Assembly: GCF_040732315.1 (NCBI RefSeq)
Contig: NZ_CP160388.1
Span: 1,090,501-1,154,500 of the forward strand
DNA: 64,000 nucleotides
Direction: 5' to 3'
From: Oryzisolibacter sp. LB2S
GTDB lineage: Bacteria; Pseudomonadota; Gammaproteobacteria; Burkholderiales; Burkholderiaceae_C
The notes under the pieces are model-generated. The model did not search any database, was not told the origin of the DNA, and was given only the letters and a program-made list of their open reading frames with translations. Positions 28,172 through 36,766 of the stretch are shown piece by piece. Position numbers and translations under genes: made by a program. Numbering within the stretch: position 1 is the first letter of the stretch; each line of letters begins with the position of its first letter.

Positions 28172-29122
28172 TTAGAGCACCGTGCCTACCAGCCCCTGGC
28201 TGCGCAGCTGGAACACGTTGCGAAAGGCGATGTGCATGCGTCGCGCACGTGCACCGGTGAGCGTGGTCATGTCGACCAGGTTGTTCGCGGGCGTGGCGTC
28301 GTTGCCGCAACCCGTGTAGGTGCTGCCCGCCGGCATGTCGATGGGTTCGCTGCCATAGAGCACCAGACAGACCTCTACCGCCTGCACGCGGCTCCAGTTG
28401 GATCCGACGGCGCTTGCATCGACGTACTGAATATGTGTGTCCGCCGGGTTGCTGTTGTCCTGCAGCAGATAGCGGACCTGGAAGTCGGCCACGTTCTGCA
28501 CGATGGGCTGGTCAGAGGCGCCGTTGCCTCCGCACCTCAGTTCATTCTTCGTGGCGTCGAATCGAAAGGCACTCTCCACCCGCTGGTCGTCCTTGCGGGG
28601 CGCCGTGTCGTCCGATGGGCCACCCAGGCAGTTGCGGGAGATGGTCTGTTGCGTTGCGCTGGTATGAACCGACTCCTTGTAACGACGGTAGCTGATGGTG
28701 AGCGTGGCCGGGTTGCTGGTGCCGCTGACGGTGTCTGTGGTGGGGTTGAAGCTGTATGTGCTGCTGGAGCCCGATGGCGGGTCGGCCTTGGCTTCGAACG
28801 CCACGGGGGCGGAGAGAACCTCGCTGGCCGCCGCATCGGTGGGGTTGGGGTTGAGATACAGCGATCCCGCCTGGCGCAACTGCAGGCCTATGACGCGCAT
28901 GGCATAGGCTGCCTGCTGCTGGATGGCGCTGGCGTCACTCACCGTGCCGGAGACGCCACGCGAGACCATGAGTGCGCCCATGGCCACCGCCACGACCAGC
29001 AGGCCGATGGCGACACCCACCATGAGTTCGAGCAACGAGACGCCGCGCTGGTATCTGGGCACCCATGACGGGCGGACAACCTTGATGAAGGGCGTGGCTG
29101 GAGCGGTGGTGATCGGTCGCAT
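28172..29122 (-). CDS. pilW: Type IV minor pilin PilW
   Basis: Minor pilin (316 aa) with a 27-residue leader and prepilin site RG^VSLLELMVGVAIGLLVVAV, Glu at +5. The large C-terminal pilin domain contains SAFRFDATKNELRC and a final FRNVFQLRSQG strand typical of PilW-type proteins. Expected in the inner-membrane priming complex with PilV, PilX, FimT and PilE. Starts 3 bp after the pilV stop, so translation is likely coupled. Confidence 0.9.
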   Translation of the reverse strand: MRPITTAPATPFIKVVRPSWVPRYQRGVSLLELMVGVAIGLLVVAVAMGALMVSRGVSGTVSDASAIQQQAAYAMRVIGLQLRQAGSLYLNPNPTDAAASEVLSAPVAFEAKADPPSGSSSTYSFNPTTDTVSGTSNPATLTISYRRYKESVHTSATQQTISRNCLGGPSDDTAPRKDDQRVESAFRFDATKNELRCGGNGASDQPIVQNVADFQVRYLLQDNSNPADTHIQYVDASAVGSNWSRVQAVEVCLVLYGSEPIDMPAGSTYTGCGNDATPANNLVDMTTLTGARARRMHIAFRNVFQLRSQGLVGTVL

Positions 29123-29125
29123 GGG

Positions 29126-29776
29126 TCAGGCTCCGGGGCAGTAGTACATCTTTGCGCTGCCGCCGGCGTCATAGGGTGCGCAGCGCGCGGACACGGGTAG
29201 GTACTGCAGGTGGCAGGTGAAGCCGTTGGGACAGGTGGTGTTGCCGCCACCGATGGCTGTGTTGATGGCGCCCCGGTATGAAGTGACGTCCTGATCGTCG
29301 CTGTCGGATGTCTTGGCCACGCTCTCGTTTTCGCGCCACCGGATCATCACGCCAAGCTGGCGCGGGTTGGCTGCATCATCGCCCTGGGCCAGAAAAATGG
29401 TGGCATCTCCCAGAGGCAGGGTGCGCTGGACGGTGCCGAGCCATTGGGCCACGTCGTAGGTCGTTAGCTGCGTGCTGCTGCATGCCGTGGTTGCGCAGTT
29501 GACGGAAGGGGTCGGTGCAGGCGTGGAGGGCGTTGTCCAGGCGCTGGCGTAGCTGCCCAGGGTCAGAAGGGCGTTGGGGTGGGCCTTCATGCGCTCGCCA
29601 AGGTCTTCGATCAGACGAATCGCCTGTGCGCGGCGCACGGTGGTTTGTGTATCGGTCAGGGTGCGCATCTGCACGCCCAGGATGCCCAGGATGCCCAGGG
29701 CTGCCACGACGATGGCAACCAGCGACTCGATCAGCGTGATGCCGCTCTGGTGATGCAAGGATTTGGCAAAGCGCAT
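29126..29776 (-). CDS. pilV: Type IV minor pilin PilV
   Basis: Minor pilin (216 aa from the ATG at 29776). Leader MRFAKSLHHQSG is followed by ITLIESLVAIVVAALGILGI, with Glu at +5 and a PilV-typical GILGI end. RAQAIRLIEDLGERMKAHP matches the PilV helix consensus. An in-frame ATG at 29797 would overlap fimT; the chosen start begins 5 bp after the fimT stop. C-terminal Cys residues (CPNGFTC, SARC, YYC) may be disulfide bonded. Confidence 0.88.
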   Translation of the reverse strand: MRFAKSLHHQSGITLIESLVAIVVAALGILGILGVQMRTLTDTQTTVRRAQAIRLIEDLGERMKAHPNALLTLGSYASAWTTPSTPAPTPSVNCATTACSSTQLTTYDVAQWLGTVQRTLPLGDATIFLAQGDDAANPRQLGVMIRWRENESVAKTSDSDDQDVTSYRGAINTAIGGGNTTCPNGFTCHLQYLPVSARCAPYDAGGSAKMYYCPGA

Positions 29777-29781
29777 AGGAC

Positions 29782-30375
29782 TCAACCGGATGTGCATGGA
29801 GGATCGGAAATGACGCGAATGCGCCCGCCGGAGCTGACGCACACACCTCTGGCAGCCGCATCGGAAATGGACTTGTCTTTCGGAACGATGCTCACGCCGA
29901 TCCAGGTGCCATCGACCAGGCCCCAGCGGTTGAGCTTGATGTTCTTGCCGCCGCTGGTGCGGGTGACCTTCAGGTTCGCCGGTGTGTCAAAGCGCTGCAG
30001 TGTCGTGGGGCTGACGCAGTTGCCGCTGGCATTGATGCTGCTGCAGGCCAGCACCTCCCAGCCGCAGCCCCAATCGTTTGAGCCGCTCGCGGTTGTGCAA
30101 CTGCCGTTGTTGGAGAGCTTCTCAATGACGACATTGCCGCCGCGCTTGATGGCCTCGGAGCGGGCGAGATGGATTGTCGATTCCAGGGCCTCGACCGCCT
30201 GACGCACCCGCCAGCGCTCGATGAGTGGCGTAAAGCTGGGGGCAGCCAGCGCAGCGAGAACCGCGAGGATGGCGATGGTCACCATCAGCTCAATCGCCGT
30301 GAAGCCCCGCATGCGCGAACCTGGCGCGGGCTGCCGGTGTGTTTTCGAAGAGTAACTTGAACGCAACGATTGCAT
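29782..30375 (-). CDS. fimT: FimT/GspH-type minor pilin
   Basis: Pseudopilin-like protein (197 aa). The prepilin site is RG^FTAIELMVTIAILAVLAALAAP, Glu at +5, followed by the GspH/FimT pattern FTPLIERWRVRQAVEALEST and LARSEAIKRGGNVVI. FimT relatives have been linked to DNA binding during natural transformation; whether this one does is unknown. The start at 30375 gives a 24-residue leader; an ATG at 30312 would give a 3-residue leader. First gene of the leftward pilin operon, divergent from cbiB across 130 bp. Confidence 0.87.
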   Translation of the reverse strand: MQSLRSSYSSKTHRQPAPGSRMRGFTAIELMVTIAILAVLAALAAPSFTPLIERWRVRQAVEALESTIHLARSEAIKRGGNVVIEKLSNNGSCTTASGSNDWGCGWEVLACSSINASGNCVSPTTLQRFDTPANLKVTRTSGGKNIKLNRWGLVDGTWIGVSIVPKDKSISDAAARGVCVSSGGRIRVISDPPCTSG

Positions 30376-30505
30376 GTTTGTGATGCTATTTGTGTCGTTG
30401 CACTTTGAAACCTCCGAGGTGGACGAGCGGTGTGCCGATCCCGACGAGCGGTGCGAGGTGTTGCTTGCGGGCGTCGCAGCCGCGCCGGCGCGGTAGGCTC
30501 GCCCC

Positions 30506-31480
30506 ATGTCGATCTGGATGTTTGAAGCCGCCATACCCGCCGCCGCCCTGCTGCTGGCCCTGGCCATTGACCGCTGGTGGGGTGAGCCGCCCGCGCGGCT
30601 GCACCCCGTGGTGTGGATGGGCTGGGCCCTGGGGGCCTGCGGGCAGCGCCTGGCGCCCGCACAGCCCACAGGGCGCGATTTATGGTCTTTTTGGCTTGCA
30701 GCGCTTGCCTGGTGCGCGCTGTCAGCTATTGTTTTTATTGCGGCTGCGATGCTGCAATGGGCGGCGCTGGCCCATCTGCCGGCCTGGGGCGCGGCGCTGG
30801 CGCTGGGCCTGCTGCTCAAGCCCCTGCTGGCCTGGCGCATGCTGGCGGGTGAGGTGCTGGCGGTGGAGGCGGCGCTGGGCGAGTCGCTGGCCGCCGGCCG
30901 CGCGCGCCTGGCCTGGCTGGTGAGCCGCGATGTGCAGCCGCTCGATGCCACGGCCGTGCGTGAGAGCGCCATCGAATCCCTGGCCGAGAACCTTTCCGAC
31001 TCGGTGATCGCGCCGCTGTTCTGGTTTGTGCTGCTGGGTCTGCCGGGCGCGGCGCTGTACCGCTTTGCCAATACCGCAGACGCCATGTGGGGCTACCCTG
31101 GCATGCGCGGCGGGCGCTATTGGCAATGGGCGGGCAAATGGGCGGCGCGGGCCGACGATGTGCTGTCGTGGCTGCCCGCGCGGCTCACGGCGCTCTTGTT
31201 GTGGCTGGTGGCCGGCGGCGGCGTGCGCCTGGGCGCTTTGAGGGCGCAGGCGCGGGTCACGCCATCGCCCAACGGCGGCTGGCCCATGGGCGCCATGGCG
31301 CTGGCGCTGGGCGTGCGCCTGGCCAAGCCCGGGGTGTATGCGCTCAACGCCGCGGGACGGGCGGCGCAGGCCGTGGATACGCGGCGTGCCGTGAAATTGG
31401 CGTCAAAATCGGTTGCAGCGCTTGTCTCATGCGCGCTGACAGCTCTTGTATTGATAGCTATAGTGCGCACCCATGCCTGA
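30506..31480 (+). CDS. cbiB: Adenosylcobinamide-phosphate synthase (CbiB/CobD type)
   Basis: Inner-membrane enzyme (324 aa) that attaches (R)-1-amino-2-propanol phosphate to adenosylcobyric acid. Seen: DRWWGEPPARLHPVVWMG near the N-terminus, VSRDVQPLD, the signature ESAIESLAENLSDSVIAPLFW near residue 155, and NTADAMWGYPG. Two pieces come from the dispersed repeat: a membrane segment near residues 60-77 (30684-30737) and the C-terminal hydrophobic tail (31402-31462), which may replace the native tail. First gene of the cobalamin set; its stop overlaps the next start by 8 bp. Called cobD in Pseudomonas nomenclature. Confidence 0.95.
   Translation: MSIWMFEAAIPAAALLLALAIDRWWGEPPARLHPVVWMGWALGACGQRLAPAQPTGRDLWSFWLAALAWCALSAIVFIAAAMLQWAALAHLPAWGAALALGLLLKPLLAWRMLAGEVLAVEAALGESLAAGRARLAWLVSRDVQPLDATAVRESAIESLAENLSDSVIAPLFWFVLLGLPGAALYRFANTADAMWGYPGMRGGRYWQWAGKWAARADDVLSWLPARLTALLLWLVAGGGVRLGALRAQARVTPSPNGGWPMGAMALALGVRLAKPGVYALNAAGRAAQAVDTRRAVKLASKSVAALVSCALTALVLIAIVRTHA
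30684..30737 (-). repeat. Interspersed GATAGCTG repeat, copy inside cbiB (5' part)
   Basis: Reverse-oriented copy reading GGCTTGCAGCGCTTGCC then GCGCTGTCAGCTATTGTTTT. Read in frame, it encodes a hydrophobic Ala/Leu/Ile-rich segment of CbiB. Confidence 0.85.
31402..31462 (-). repeat. Interspersed GATAGCTG repeat, copy inside cbiB (3' end)
   Basis: Reads TCAAAATCGGTTGCAGCGCT, then GCGCTGACAGCTCTTG and a second TTGATAGCTA at the right end. It encodes the last ~20 residues of CbiB before IVRTHA and the stop, and approaches the start of the next gene. Confidence 0.85.
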
Positions 31481-32480
31481 CCAAGCCCCGCTGCACGGCG
31501 GCCCGGACGCCCTGGGCGTGCCGCGCCACGACTTTTCCACCAACGCCAATGCCTGCGGCCCCTGCCCGCAGGCGCTGGACGCCCTGGCGCGCGCCGACCG
31601 CAGCCGCTACCCCGACCCGGCCTATACCGAACTGCGCGCGCGGCTGGCCGCCCGGCATCGTGTGGATGCCGCGCGCATCGTGATGGCGGCCAGCGCCAGC
31701 GAGTTCATCCACCGCATCACGGTGTACGCGGCGCGCGCCGGCCTGCGCCATGCCGTCGTGCCCGCCCATGGCTATGGCGACTACGCGCGTGCCGCCGACG
31801 CCTGGGGGCTGATGCTGGGCAATACGCCCCCGGCCACAGGGTTGCCCGCGCTGCATTGGGCCTGCGAGCCCGCAAGCCCCCTGGGCACACCCGACCCGGC
31901 CCTGGCCCTGTGGGCGCGGCGCGCCGGCCCGGCCGGCAGCCTGCGCGTACTGGACTGCGCCTATGCGCCGCTGCGCCTTGATGGCCTGACGACGGTGCCG
32001 CCCGACGATGCCTGGGAGCTCTGGTCGCCCAACAAGGCCCTGGGCCTCACCGGAGTGCGCGCGGCCTATGCCATTGCCCCGGCCGCCGCGGTGGCCAGCG
32101 GCGCGGTGGCGGCCGTGCGGGCGCTGGCGCCGTCCTGGCCGCTGGGCGCGGACGGCGTGGCCCTGCTCACGGCCTGGACGCAGGGCGACACGCAGGCCTG
32201 GCTGGCGCAGTCGCTCGCCACGCTGCGCGACTGGAAGGCGGCCCAGCTGCGCCTGTGCGCCGATCTGGGCTGGGCCGTGCTGCCGGGCAGCCTGGCCAAC
32301 TTCTTCACCGCGCGCCCGCCGGTGGACGACCTGGGCGCGGCGCTCCACGCGCTGCGCGCGCGCGGCATCAAGCTGCGCGACTGCGCCTCGTTCGGCCTGG
32401 CCGGCCATGTGCGCCTGGGCGTGCTGGCGCCTGCGGCGCAGCGGGCGCTGGCGCTCGATTGGCGACAATCCACCTCATGA
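31473..32480 (+). CDS. cobD: Threonine-phosphate decarboxylase-like PLP enzyme of cobalamin synthesis
   Basis: Fold-type I PLP enzyme (335 aa) expected to decarboxylate L-threonine-O-3-phosphate to the aminopropanol phosphate used by CbiB (called cobC in Pseudomonas). N-terminal LHGGPDALGVPRHDFSTNAN and YPDPAYTELRARLA are typical; the PLP lysine is in LWSPNKALGLTGVRAAY near residue 190. It overlaps cbiB by 8 bp and its TGA overlaps the cobQ ATG, so the three are translationally coupled. Other aminotransferase functions are possible from sequence alone, but the context is decisive. Confidence 0.9.
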   Translation: MPDQAPLHGGPDALGVPRHDFSTNANACGPCPQALDALARADRSRYPDPAYTELRARLAARHRVDAARIVMAASASEFIHRITVYAARAGLRHAVVPAHGYGDYARAADAWGLMLGNTPPATGLPALHWACEPASPLGTPDPALALWARRAGPAGSLRVLDCAYAPLRLDGLTTVPPDDAWELWSPNKALGLTGVRAAYAIAPAAAVASGAVAAVRALAPSWPLGADGVALLTAWTQGDTQAWLAQSLATLRDWKAAQLRLCADLGWAVLPGSLANFFTARPPVDDLGAALHALRARGIKLRDCASFGLAGHVRLGVLAPAAQRALALDWRQSTS

Positions 32481-33961
32481 CGAACAAGACATTCCCCGGC
32501 CCGGCGCGCTGCGTCATGGTGCTGGGCACGAGCAGCGGCGCGGGCAAGAGCTGGCTGGCCACGGCACTGTGCCGCCACTACGCCAACCAGGGTCTGAAGG
32601 TCGCGCCCTTCAAGGCGCAGAACATGAGCAACAACGCGCGCGTGGTGGCCACACCCGCGGGCGGGCAGGGCGAGATCGGCAGTGCCCAGTACTTCCAGGC
32701 CCTGGCCGCGCGCGCCACCCCCGATGTGCGCATGAACCCGCTCTTGCTCAAGCCCGAGGCCGACACCCGCAGCCAGGTGGTGCTGCTCGGGCAGGTCAGC
32801 GAGTCGCTGTCCGCCATGCCCTGGCGCGGCCGCAGCCAGCAGGTGTGGCCGCAGATTGCGGCGGCGCTCGACGCGCTGCGCGCCGAGAACGACGTGGTCG
32901 TCATCGAGGGCGCGGGCTCGCCGGCCGAGATCAACCTGATGCAGAGCGACGTGGTGAACATGCGCGTGGCGCGCCACGTCCAGGCGCGCTGTCTGCTCGC
33001 GGCCGACATCGACCGCGGCGGCGCCTTTGCCCATCTGTACGGCACCTGGGCGCTGCTGCCGGAGGAGGATCGCGCGCTGATCGCGGGCTTTGTGCTCAAC
33101 AAGTTCCGTGGCGATGCGGCGCTGCTGGCCCCCGCGCCCGAGATGCTGAAGGAAAAGACGGGCGTGCCCGTGGTCGCCACCATCCCCATGCAATGGAACC
33201 ATGGCCTGCCGGAAGAAGATGGTGTTTTTGACGCCCGCAGCACCGGGCAGGGCGCCATCCACACGCGCATCGCCGTGGTGGCCTATCCGCGCATCAGCAA
33301 TCTCGACGAGTTCCAGCCGCTCAAGAACCTGCCCGGCGTGCACCTGGCCTGGGCGCGCAGCCCGGCCGAGCTGGAGGGCGCCGACTGGATCATCCTGCCC
33401 GGCAGCAAGGCCACGGCCGCGGACCTGGCCTGGCTGCGTGCCCAGGGGCTCGATGCCGCCATCGCCCAGCATGCCGCGCGCGGCGGCCGCGTGCTGGGCG
33501 TCTGCGGCGGCCTGCAGATGCTGGGCGAGGCGCTGATCGACACCCAGGGCGTGGACGGCAACGGTCCGGGCCTGGGCCTGCTGCCGCTGGTCACGAGCTT
33601 CGAGGCCACCAAGACCGTGCGCCTGACGCAGGCGCGCTTTGGCGCCGCGCAGGGCGCCTGGCAGGCGCTGGCGGGCGTGGCCGTGCAGGGCTACGAGATC
33701 CACCACGGCCAGACCGCACAGCACCCGGCCATGGCCGCCAAGGGCGACGTGGCGCGCGAGCTGATCCCCGGCCTGGCCTGGCAGAACCAGGGCGGCAACG
33801 TGCTCGGCCTGTACCTGCACGGCATGTTCGAGGATGCGGCCGTGCTGCGCGCGCTGTTTGGCGCCGGCGCGCCCACGCTGGACGCCGCGCTCGATGGCCT
33901 GGCCGGCTGCATCGCGCGGCACTTTGCGCCCGGGGTGCTGGACGCCCTGGCCGCGCATTGA
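32477..33961 (+). CDS. cobQ: Cobyric acid synthase (glutamine-hydrolysing)
   Basis: Amidates the b, d, e and g side chains of adenosylcobyrinic a,c-diamide (494 aa). The ATP-binding dethiobiotin-synthetase-like domain has the P-loop GTSSGAGKS at 17-25, then KAQNMSNNA; VEGAGSPAEINL and ADIDRGGAFAHLYGT are conserved. The C-terminal class I glutaminase domain has the nucleophile Cys in GVCGGLQMLG near 342 and His in GYEIHHG near 408. ATGA overlap with the preceding gene fixes the start. A cobalamin riboswitch begins about 36 bp downstream, so the next genes are separately controlled. Confidence 0.96.
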   Translation: MTNKTFPGPARCVMVLGTSSGAGKSWLATALCRHYANQGLKVAPFKAQNMSNNARVVATPAGGQGEIGSAQYFQALAARATPDVRMNPLLLKPEADTRSQVVLLGQVSESLSAMPWRGRSQQVWPQIAAALDALRAENDVVVIEGAGSPAEINLMQSDVVNMRVARHVQARCLLAADIDRGGAFAHLYGTWALLPEEDRALIAGFVLNKFRGDAALLAPAPEMLKEKTGVPVVATIPMQWNHGLPEEDGVFDARSTGQGAIHTRIAVVAYPRISNLDEFQPLKNLPGVHLAWARSPAELEGADWIILPGSKATAADLAWLRAQGLDAAIAQHAARGGRVLGVCGGLQMLGEALIDTQGVDGNGPGLGLLPLVTSFEATKTVRLTQARFGAAQGAWQALAGVAVQGYEIHHGQTAQHPAMAAKGDVARELIPGLAWQNQGGNVLGLYLHGMFEDAAVLRALFGAGAPTLDAALDGLAGCIARHFAPGVLDALAAH

Positions 33962-33997
33962 TTGCGTGGGGCGCCTGCCGCGGTTGCTATCATCCGC

Positions 33998-34171
33998 GCC
34001 CTCAGGTGCCCGTGGTCGCAAGGCCGGGGGAGAATCGGGAAGGCGGTGCAAGTCCGCCGCGTGCCCAACGCTGTAAGGAGGATGACCCCCGCTCGATGCC
34101 ACTGGCCGCCAAGGCCGGGAAGGCGCGGGGGCCAGTGGAGTCCGAGCCAGAAGACCGGCCTGAACGTTCAA
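33998..34171 (+). promoter_or_regulatory. Cobalamin (AdoCbl) riboswitch in front of bluB
   Basis: The 260-bp space between cobQ and bluB contains the ordered hallmarks of a cobalamin riboswitch: an initial CAGGTGCC near 34003, GGGAGAATCGGGAAGG and CGGTGCAAGTCCGCCGCG in the core (34027-34061), and the B12 box GAGCCAGAAGACCGGCCTG near 34144-34162. It should bind adenosylcobalamin and reduce expression of bluB and cobT when B12 is plentiful. About 50 bp separate it from the bluB ATG; no strong T-tract terminator is seen, so control of translation initiation is more likely. A -10-like TATCAT at 33988-33993 could start the transcript. Confidence 0.93.
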
Positions 34172-34222
34172 CGCGCTGCAAGGCCGGGCAGCGTGCGATC
34201 TATTCACGCACAGGGGACTGCC

Positions 34223-34984
34223 ATGAATACCGACGAGGCGCAAGCCACGCCAGGCGCGCACGCCTTTACACCCGAGGCCCGCGACGCCGTCTACCACGCC
34301 ATTTTTTCGCGCCGTGACGTGCGCGGGCAGTTTCTGCCCACGCCCGTGCCCGACGAGGTGCTGAGCCGCATCCTCACCGCCGCGCACCATGCGCCCTCGG
34401 TGGGCTTCATGCAGCCCTGGAACTTCCTCGTGGTGCGCGCGCAGGACGCCAAGCGCCGCGTGCACGACGCCTTCGCCAGGGCCCATGCCGAGGCCGCCGA
34501 CATGTTCCAGGACGAAAAACGCGCCATGTACCAGCGCCTCAAGCTCGAGGGCATTCTGGAGGCGCCCGTCGGCATCTGCATCACCTGCGACCGCGAGCGC
34601 ACCGGGCCCGTGGTGCTGGGGCGCACCCACATGAAGACCATGGACCTGTACAGCAGCGTCTGCGCCGTGCAGAACCTGTGGCTGGCCGCGCGCGCCGAGG
34701 GGCTGGGCGTGGGCTGGGTCAGCATCTTTCACCAGGCCGACCTGCAGCAGGCGCTGGCCATCCCCAGGAACATCACCCCCATCGCCTACCTGTGCGTGGG
34801 CTATGTGAGCCATTTTCACGACCGGCCCGAGCTCGAGACCGCCGGCTGGCTGCCGCGCCTGCCCATGGAAGAGCTGGTGTACTTCGAGCAGTGGGGCCGG
34901 CGCGACGACCGGCAGCCGCTCGTCGAGCACCTGCGGCGCGACCAGGCCGCGGCGCAGCGCAGCCGGCGCGCCGGCGCGGTGTGA
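34223..34984 (+). CDS. bluB: 5,6-dimethylbenzimidazole synthase BluB
   Basis: Flavin-destroying enzyme (253 aa) that converts reduced FMN plus oxygen to 5,6-dimethylbenzimidazole, the lower ligand of B12. Nitroreductase fold with BluB-specific blocks: FSRRDVRGQFLPTPVPDEVL near residue 30, HHAPSVGFMQPWNF near 58, YQRLKLEGILEAPVG and GRTHMKTMDLYSS. The ATG at 34223 is preceded by GGGGA. It is first after the riboswitch and sits before cobT, which uses its product. Its presence means the organism makes its own lower ligand aerobically. Confidence 0.96.
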   Translation: MNTDEAQATPGAHAFTPEARDAVYHAIFSRRDVRGQFLPTPVPDEVLSRILTAAHHAPSVGFMQPWNFLVVRAQDAKRRVHDAFARAHAEAADMFQDEKRAMYQRLKLEGILEAPVGICITCDRERTGPVVLGRTHMKTMDLYSSVCAVQNLWLAARAEGLGVGWVSIFHQADLQQALAIPRNITPIAYLCVGYVSHFHDRPELETAGWLPRLPMEELVYFEQWGRRDDRQPLVEHLRRDQAAAQRSRRAGAV

Positions 34985-35021
34985 GACGCCGAGCCCACCC
35001 ATTCCACCTGCTTTCATCGAT

Positions 35022-35053
35022 GCGCAGGCCCGTGCGCGGGCCGCGCTTTCTTT
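35022..35053 (+). terminator. Terminator-like hairpin between bluB and cobT
   Basis: GCGC-A-GGCCCG pairs with CGGGCC-GCGC around a short loop, followed by TTTCTTT. It could terminate or attenuate transcription between the two genes. Confidence 0.5.
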
Positions 35054-35072
35054 GTCCATAGTTGCAACATCC

Positions 35073-36158
35073 ATGACCACCCCATCGACTACCTCTACGT
35101 CCTTCACGCTGCCTCCGATTGCCGACCTCGCAGACCCGCAGCTCACGGTCGCCCTGCAGCACCGGCTGGACCACAAGACCAAGCCGCTGGGCGCACTCGG
35201 GCGCCTGGAGGCGCTCGCATTGCGCCTGGGCCAGATCCTGGGCACCGACACCCCCGTGCTGCGCGCGCCGCAGGTGCTGGTCTGCGCGGCCGACCATGGC
35301 CTGGCGGCGCGGGGCGTGTCCGCCTACCCAAGCGACGTGACCTGGCAGATGGTGGAGAACTTCCTCGCCGGCGGCGCTGCCGTGAGCGTGCTGGCACGCC
35401 AGCATGGCCTGCAGCTCACCGTGGCCGACTGCGGCGTGGCGCGCGAGATTCCCGCGCGCGCGGCCGCACCGGGGGCGCCGCGCCTGGTCAGCTGCCGCAT
35501 TGCCGCGGGCACGCAGGACGCGAGCGGCGGCCCGGCCATGAGCGCCGCGCAGTGCGAGCAGGCGCTGGCCAACGGCATGGCCATCGTGCGCGGCCTGCCC
35601 GGCAATGTGCTGCTGCTGGGTGAGATGGGCATAGGCAACACCTCGGTGGCCTCGCTGCTGCTGGCGCGGCTCGCCGGCGTGGCGCTGGCCGACTGCGTGG
35701 GCGCCGGCACGGGGCTGGACGAGACGGGCATCGCACGCAAGCGCGCCGTGCTGCAGCGGGCGCTCGATGCCAACGCCGGTGCCACCGAGCCGCTGGCCGC
35801 GCTCGCGGCCCTGGGCGGGTTCGAGGTCGCCACGCTCACGGGCGCCGTGCTGCAGGCCGCGGCCGAGCGCCGCGTGATCGTGGTCGACGGCTTCATCACC
35901 AGCGCCGCCGTGCTGGTGGCCGCACGCCTGGCGCCCCATGTGCTGCAGCGCTGCGTGTTCGCCCACCGCTCGGGCGAGCGCGGCCATGCGTTCATGCTGC
36001 AGGCGCTGCAGGCCGAGCCGCTGCTGGACATGGGCCTGCGCCTGGGCGAAGGCTCGGGCGCCGCCCTGGCCTGGCCGCTGCTGGAATCGGCCTGCCGCGT
36101 GCTGCGCGAGATGGCGAGCTTCGAGAGCGCGGGTGTCGCCGGGCCCAGCGAGTCTTGA
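35073..36158 (+). CDS. cobT: Nicotinate-nucleotide-dimethylbenzimidazole phosphoribosyltransferase
   Basis: Transfers ribose phosphate from nicotinate mononucleotide to 5,6-dimethylbenzimidazole, making alpha-ribazole phosphate (361 aa). Seen: KTKPLGALGRLEALALRLGQ near residue 30, CAADHGLAARGVSAYP, the GEMGIGNTS loop near 186 and the likely catalytic Glu in LGEGSGAAL near 326. An ATG at 35073 is chosen over an upstream TTG at 35052. It uses the BluB product from the preceding gene. The later genes cobS and cobU/cobP are not in this window. Confidence 0.96.
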   Translation: MTTPSTTSTSFTLPPIADLADPQLTVALQHRLDHKTKPLGALGRLEALALRLGQILGTDTPVLRAPQVLVCAADHGLAARGVSAYPSDVTWQMVENFLAGGAAVSVLARQHGLQLTVADCGVAREIPARAAAPGAPRLVSCRIAAGTQDASGGPAMSAAQCEQALANGMAIVRGLPGNVLLLGEMGIGNTSVASLLLARLAGVALADCVGAGTGLDETGIARKRAVLQRALDANAGATEPLAALAALGGFEVATLTGAVLQAAAERRVIVVDGFITSAAVLVAARLAPHVLQRCVFAHRSGERGHAFMLQALQAEPLLDMGLRLGEGSGAALAWPLLESACRVLREMASFESAGVAGPSES

Positions 36159-36251
36159 TCTGGGTTAATGCGGGTAAACCCTGGGGTGCTATGGTTTCTG
36201 TGAGGGAAGGGCAAACGGTATTGCCCACCTCCATCACAGAAAGGACAGCGA

Positions 36252-36755
36252 ATGATCAAAGAAGTCACCGGCGACATCCTGCTCAGCAAGGCGGATCTGT
36301 TGGCACATGGCATTTCGGCCCAGGACCCCTTCGACAGCGGCCTGGCCCTGGCGCTGCGCGAGCGCTGGCCTTCGCTGGTCAAGGACTACCGCCACGACAC
36401 GCGTTCCAACGCCATAGGCGCGGGCGAGGTCTGGGCGTGGACGGGCGTGCAGGAAGGCGGCGGCGTGCGCCGCATCATGAACCTGGTCACGCAGAACACG
36501 CTGGGCCAGGGCCCGACGGCAAAACCTGGCAAGGCCAGCATCGAAAACGTGCGCGCCGCGCTGCAGAACCTGGCCCGCTTCGTGCGCCAGGAGCAGATCA
36601 CCAGCGTCGCCCTGCCGCGTCTGGCCACGGGTGTGGGCGGCCTGGAGTGGGACGAGGTCAGGCCGCTCATCACGCAATACCTGGGCGAGTTGGGCGTGCC
36701 CGTGATCGTCTACAGCACCTACCGCAAGGACATGCAGGCCGACGAAGGGCTGTGA
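36252..36755 (+). CDS. Macrodomain protein (TARG1/DarG-like ADP-ribosylglycohydrolase fold)
   Basis: Single macrodomain protein of 167 aa. It begins MIKEVTGDILLSKADLLAHG, the first strand of a macrodomain, and has ALPRLATGVGGLEWDEVRPL near residue 117, the phosphate-binding loop pattern found in TARG1/DarG-type macrodomains that remove ADP-ribose from proteins or DNA. There is no DarT toxin gene next to it, so it is not an obvious toxin-antitoxin pair. It has its own upstream region with an inverted repeat (GGGTT / AACCC) about 70 bp before the start. Convergent with nth. Function in ADP-ribose signalling or detoxification is inferred from fold only. Confidence 0.85.
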   Translation: MIKEVTGDILLSKADLLAHGISAQDPFDSGLALALRERWPSLVKDYRHDTRSNAIGAGEVWAWTGVQEGGGVRRIMNLVTQNTLGQGPTAKPGKASIENVRAALQNLARFVRQEQITSVALPRLATGVGGLEWDEVRPLITQYLGELGVPVIVYSTYRKDMQADEGL

Positions 36756-36766
36756 TGGCCCAGATT

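Noticed and set aside
32066-35251. Very long open frame on the minus strand (over 1000 codons) across cobQ and bluB
   Set aside because: It is antisense to well-recognised cobalamin genes and to the riboswitch, has no recognisable domain and arises from the high-GC codon bias of the true strand.
36252-36755. DarTG toxin-antitoxin pair
   Set aside because: Only the macrodomain is present; neighbours are cobT and nth, with no DarT-like gene.
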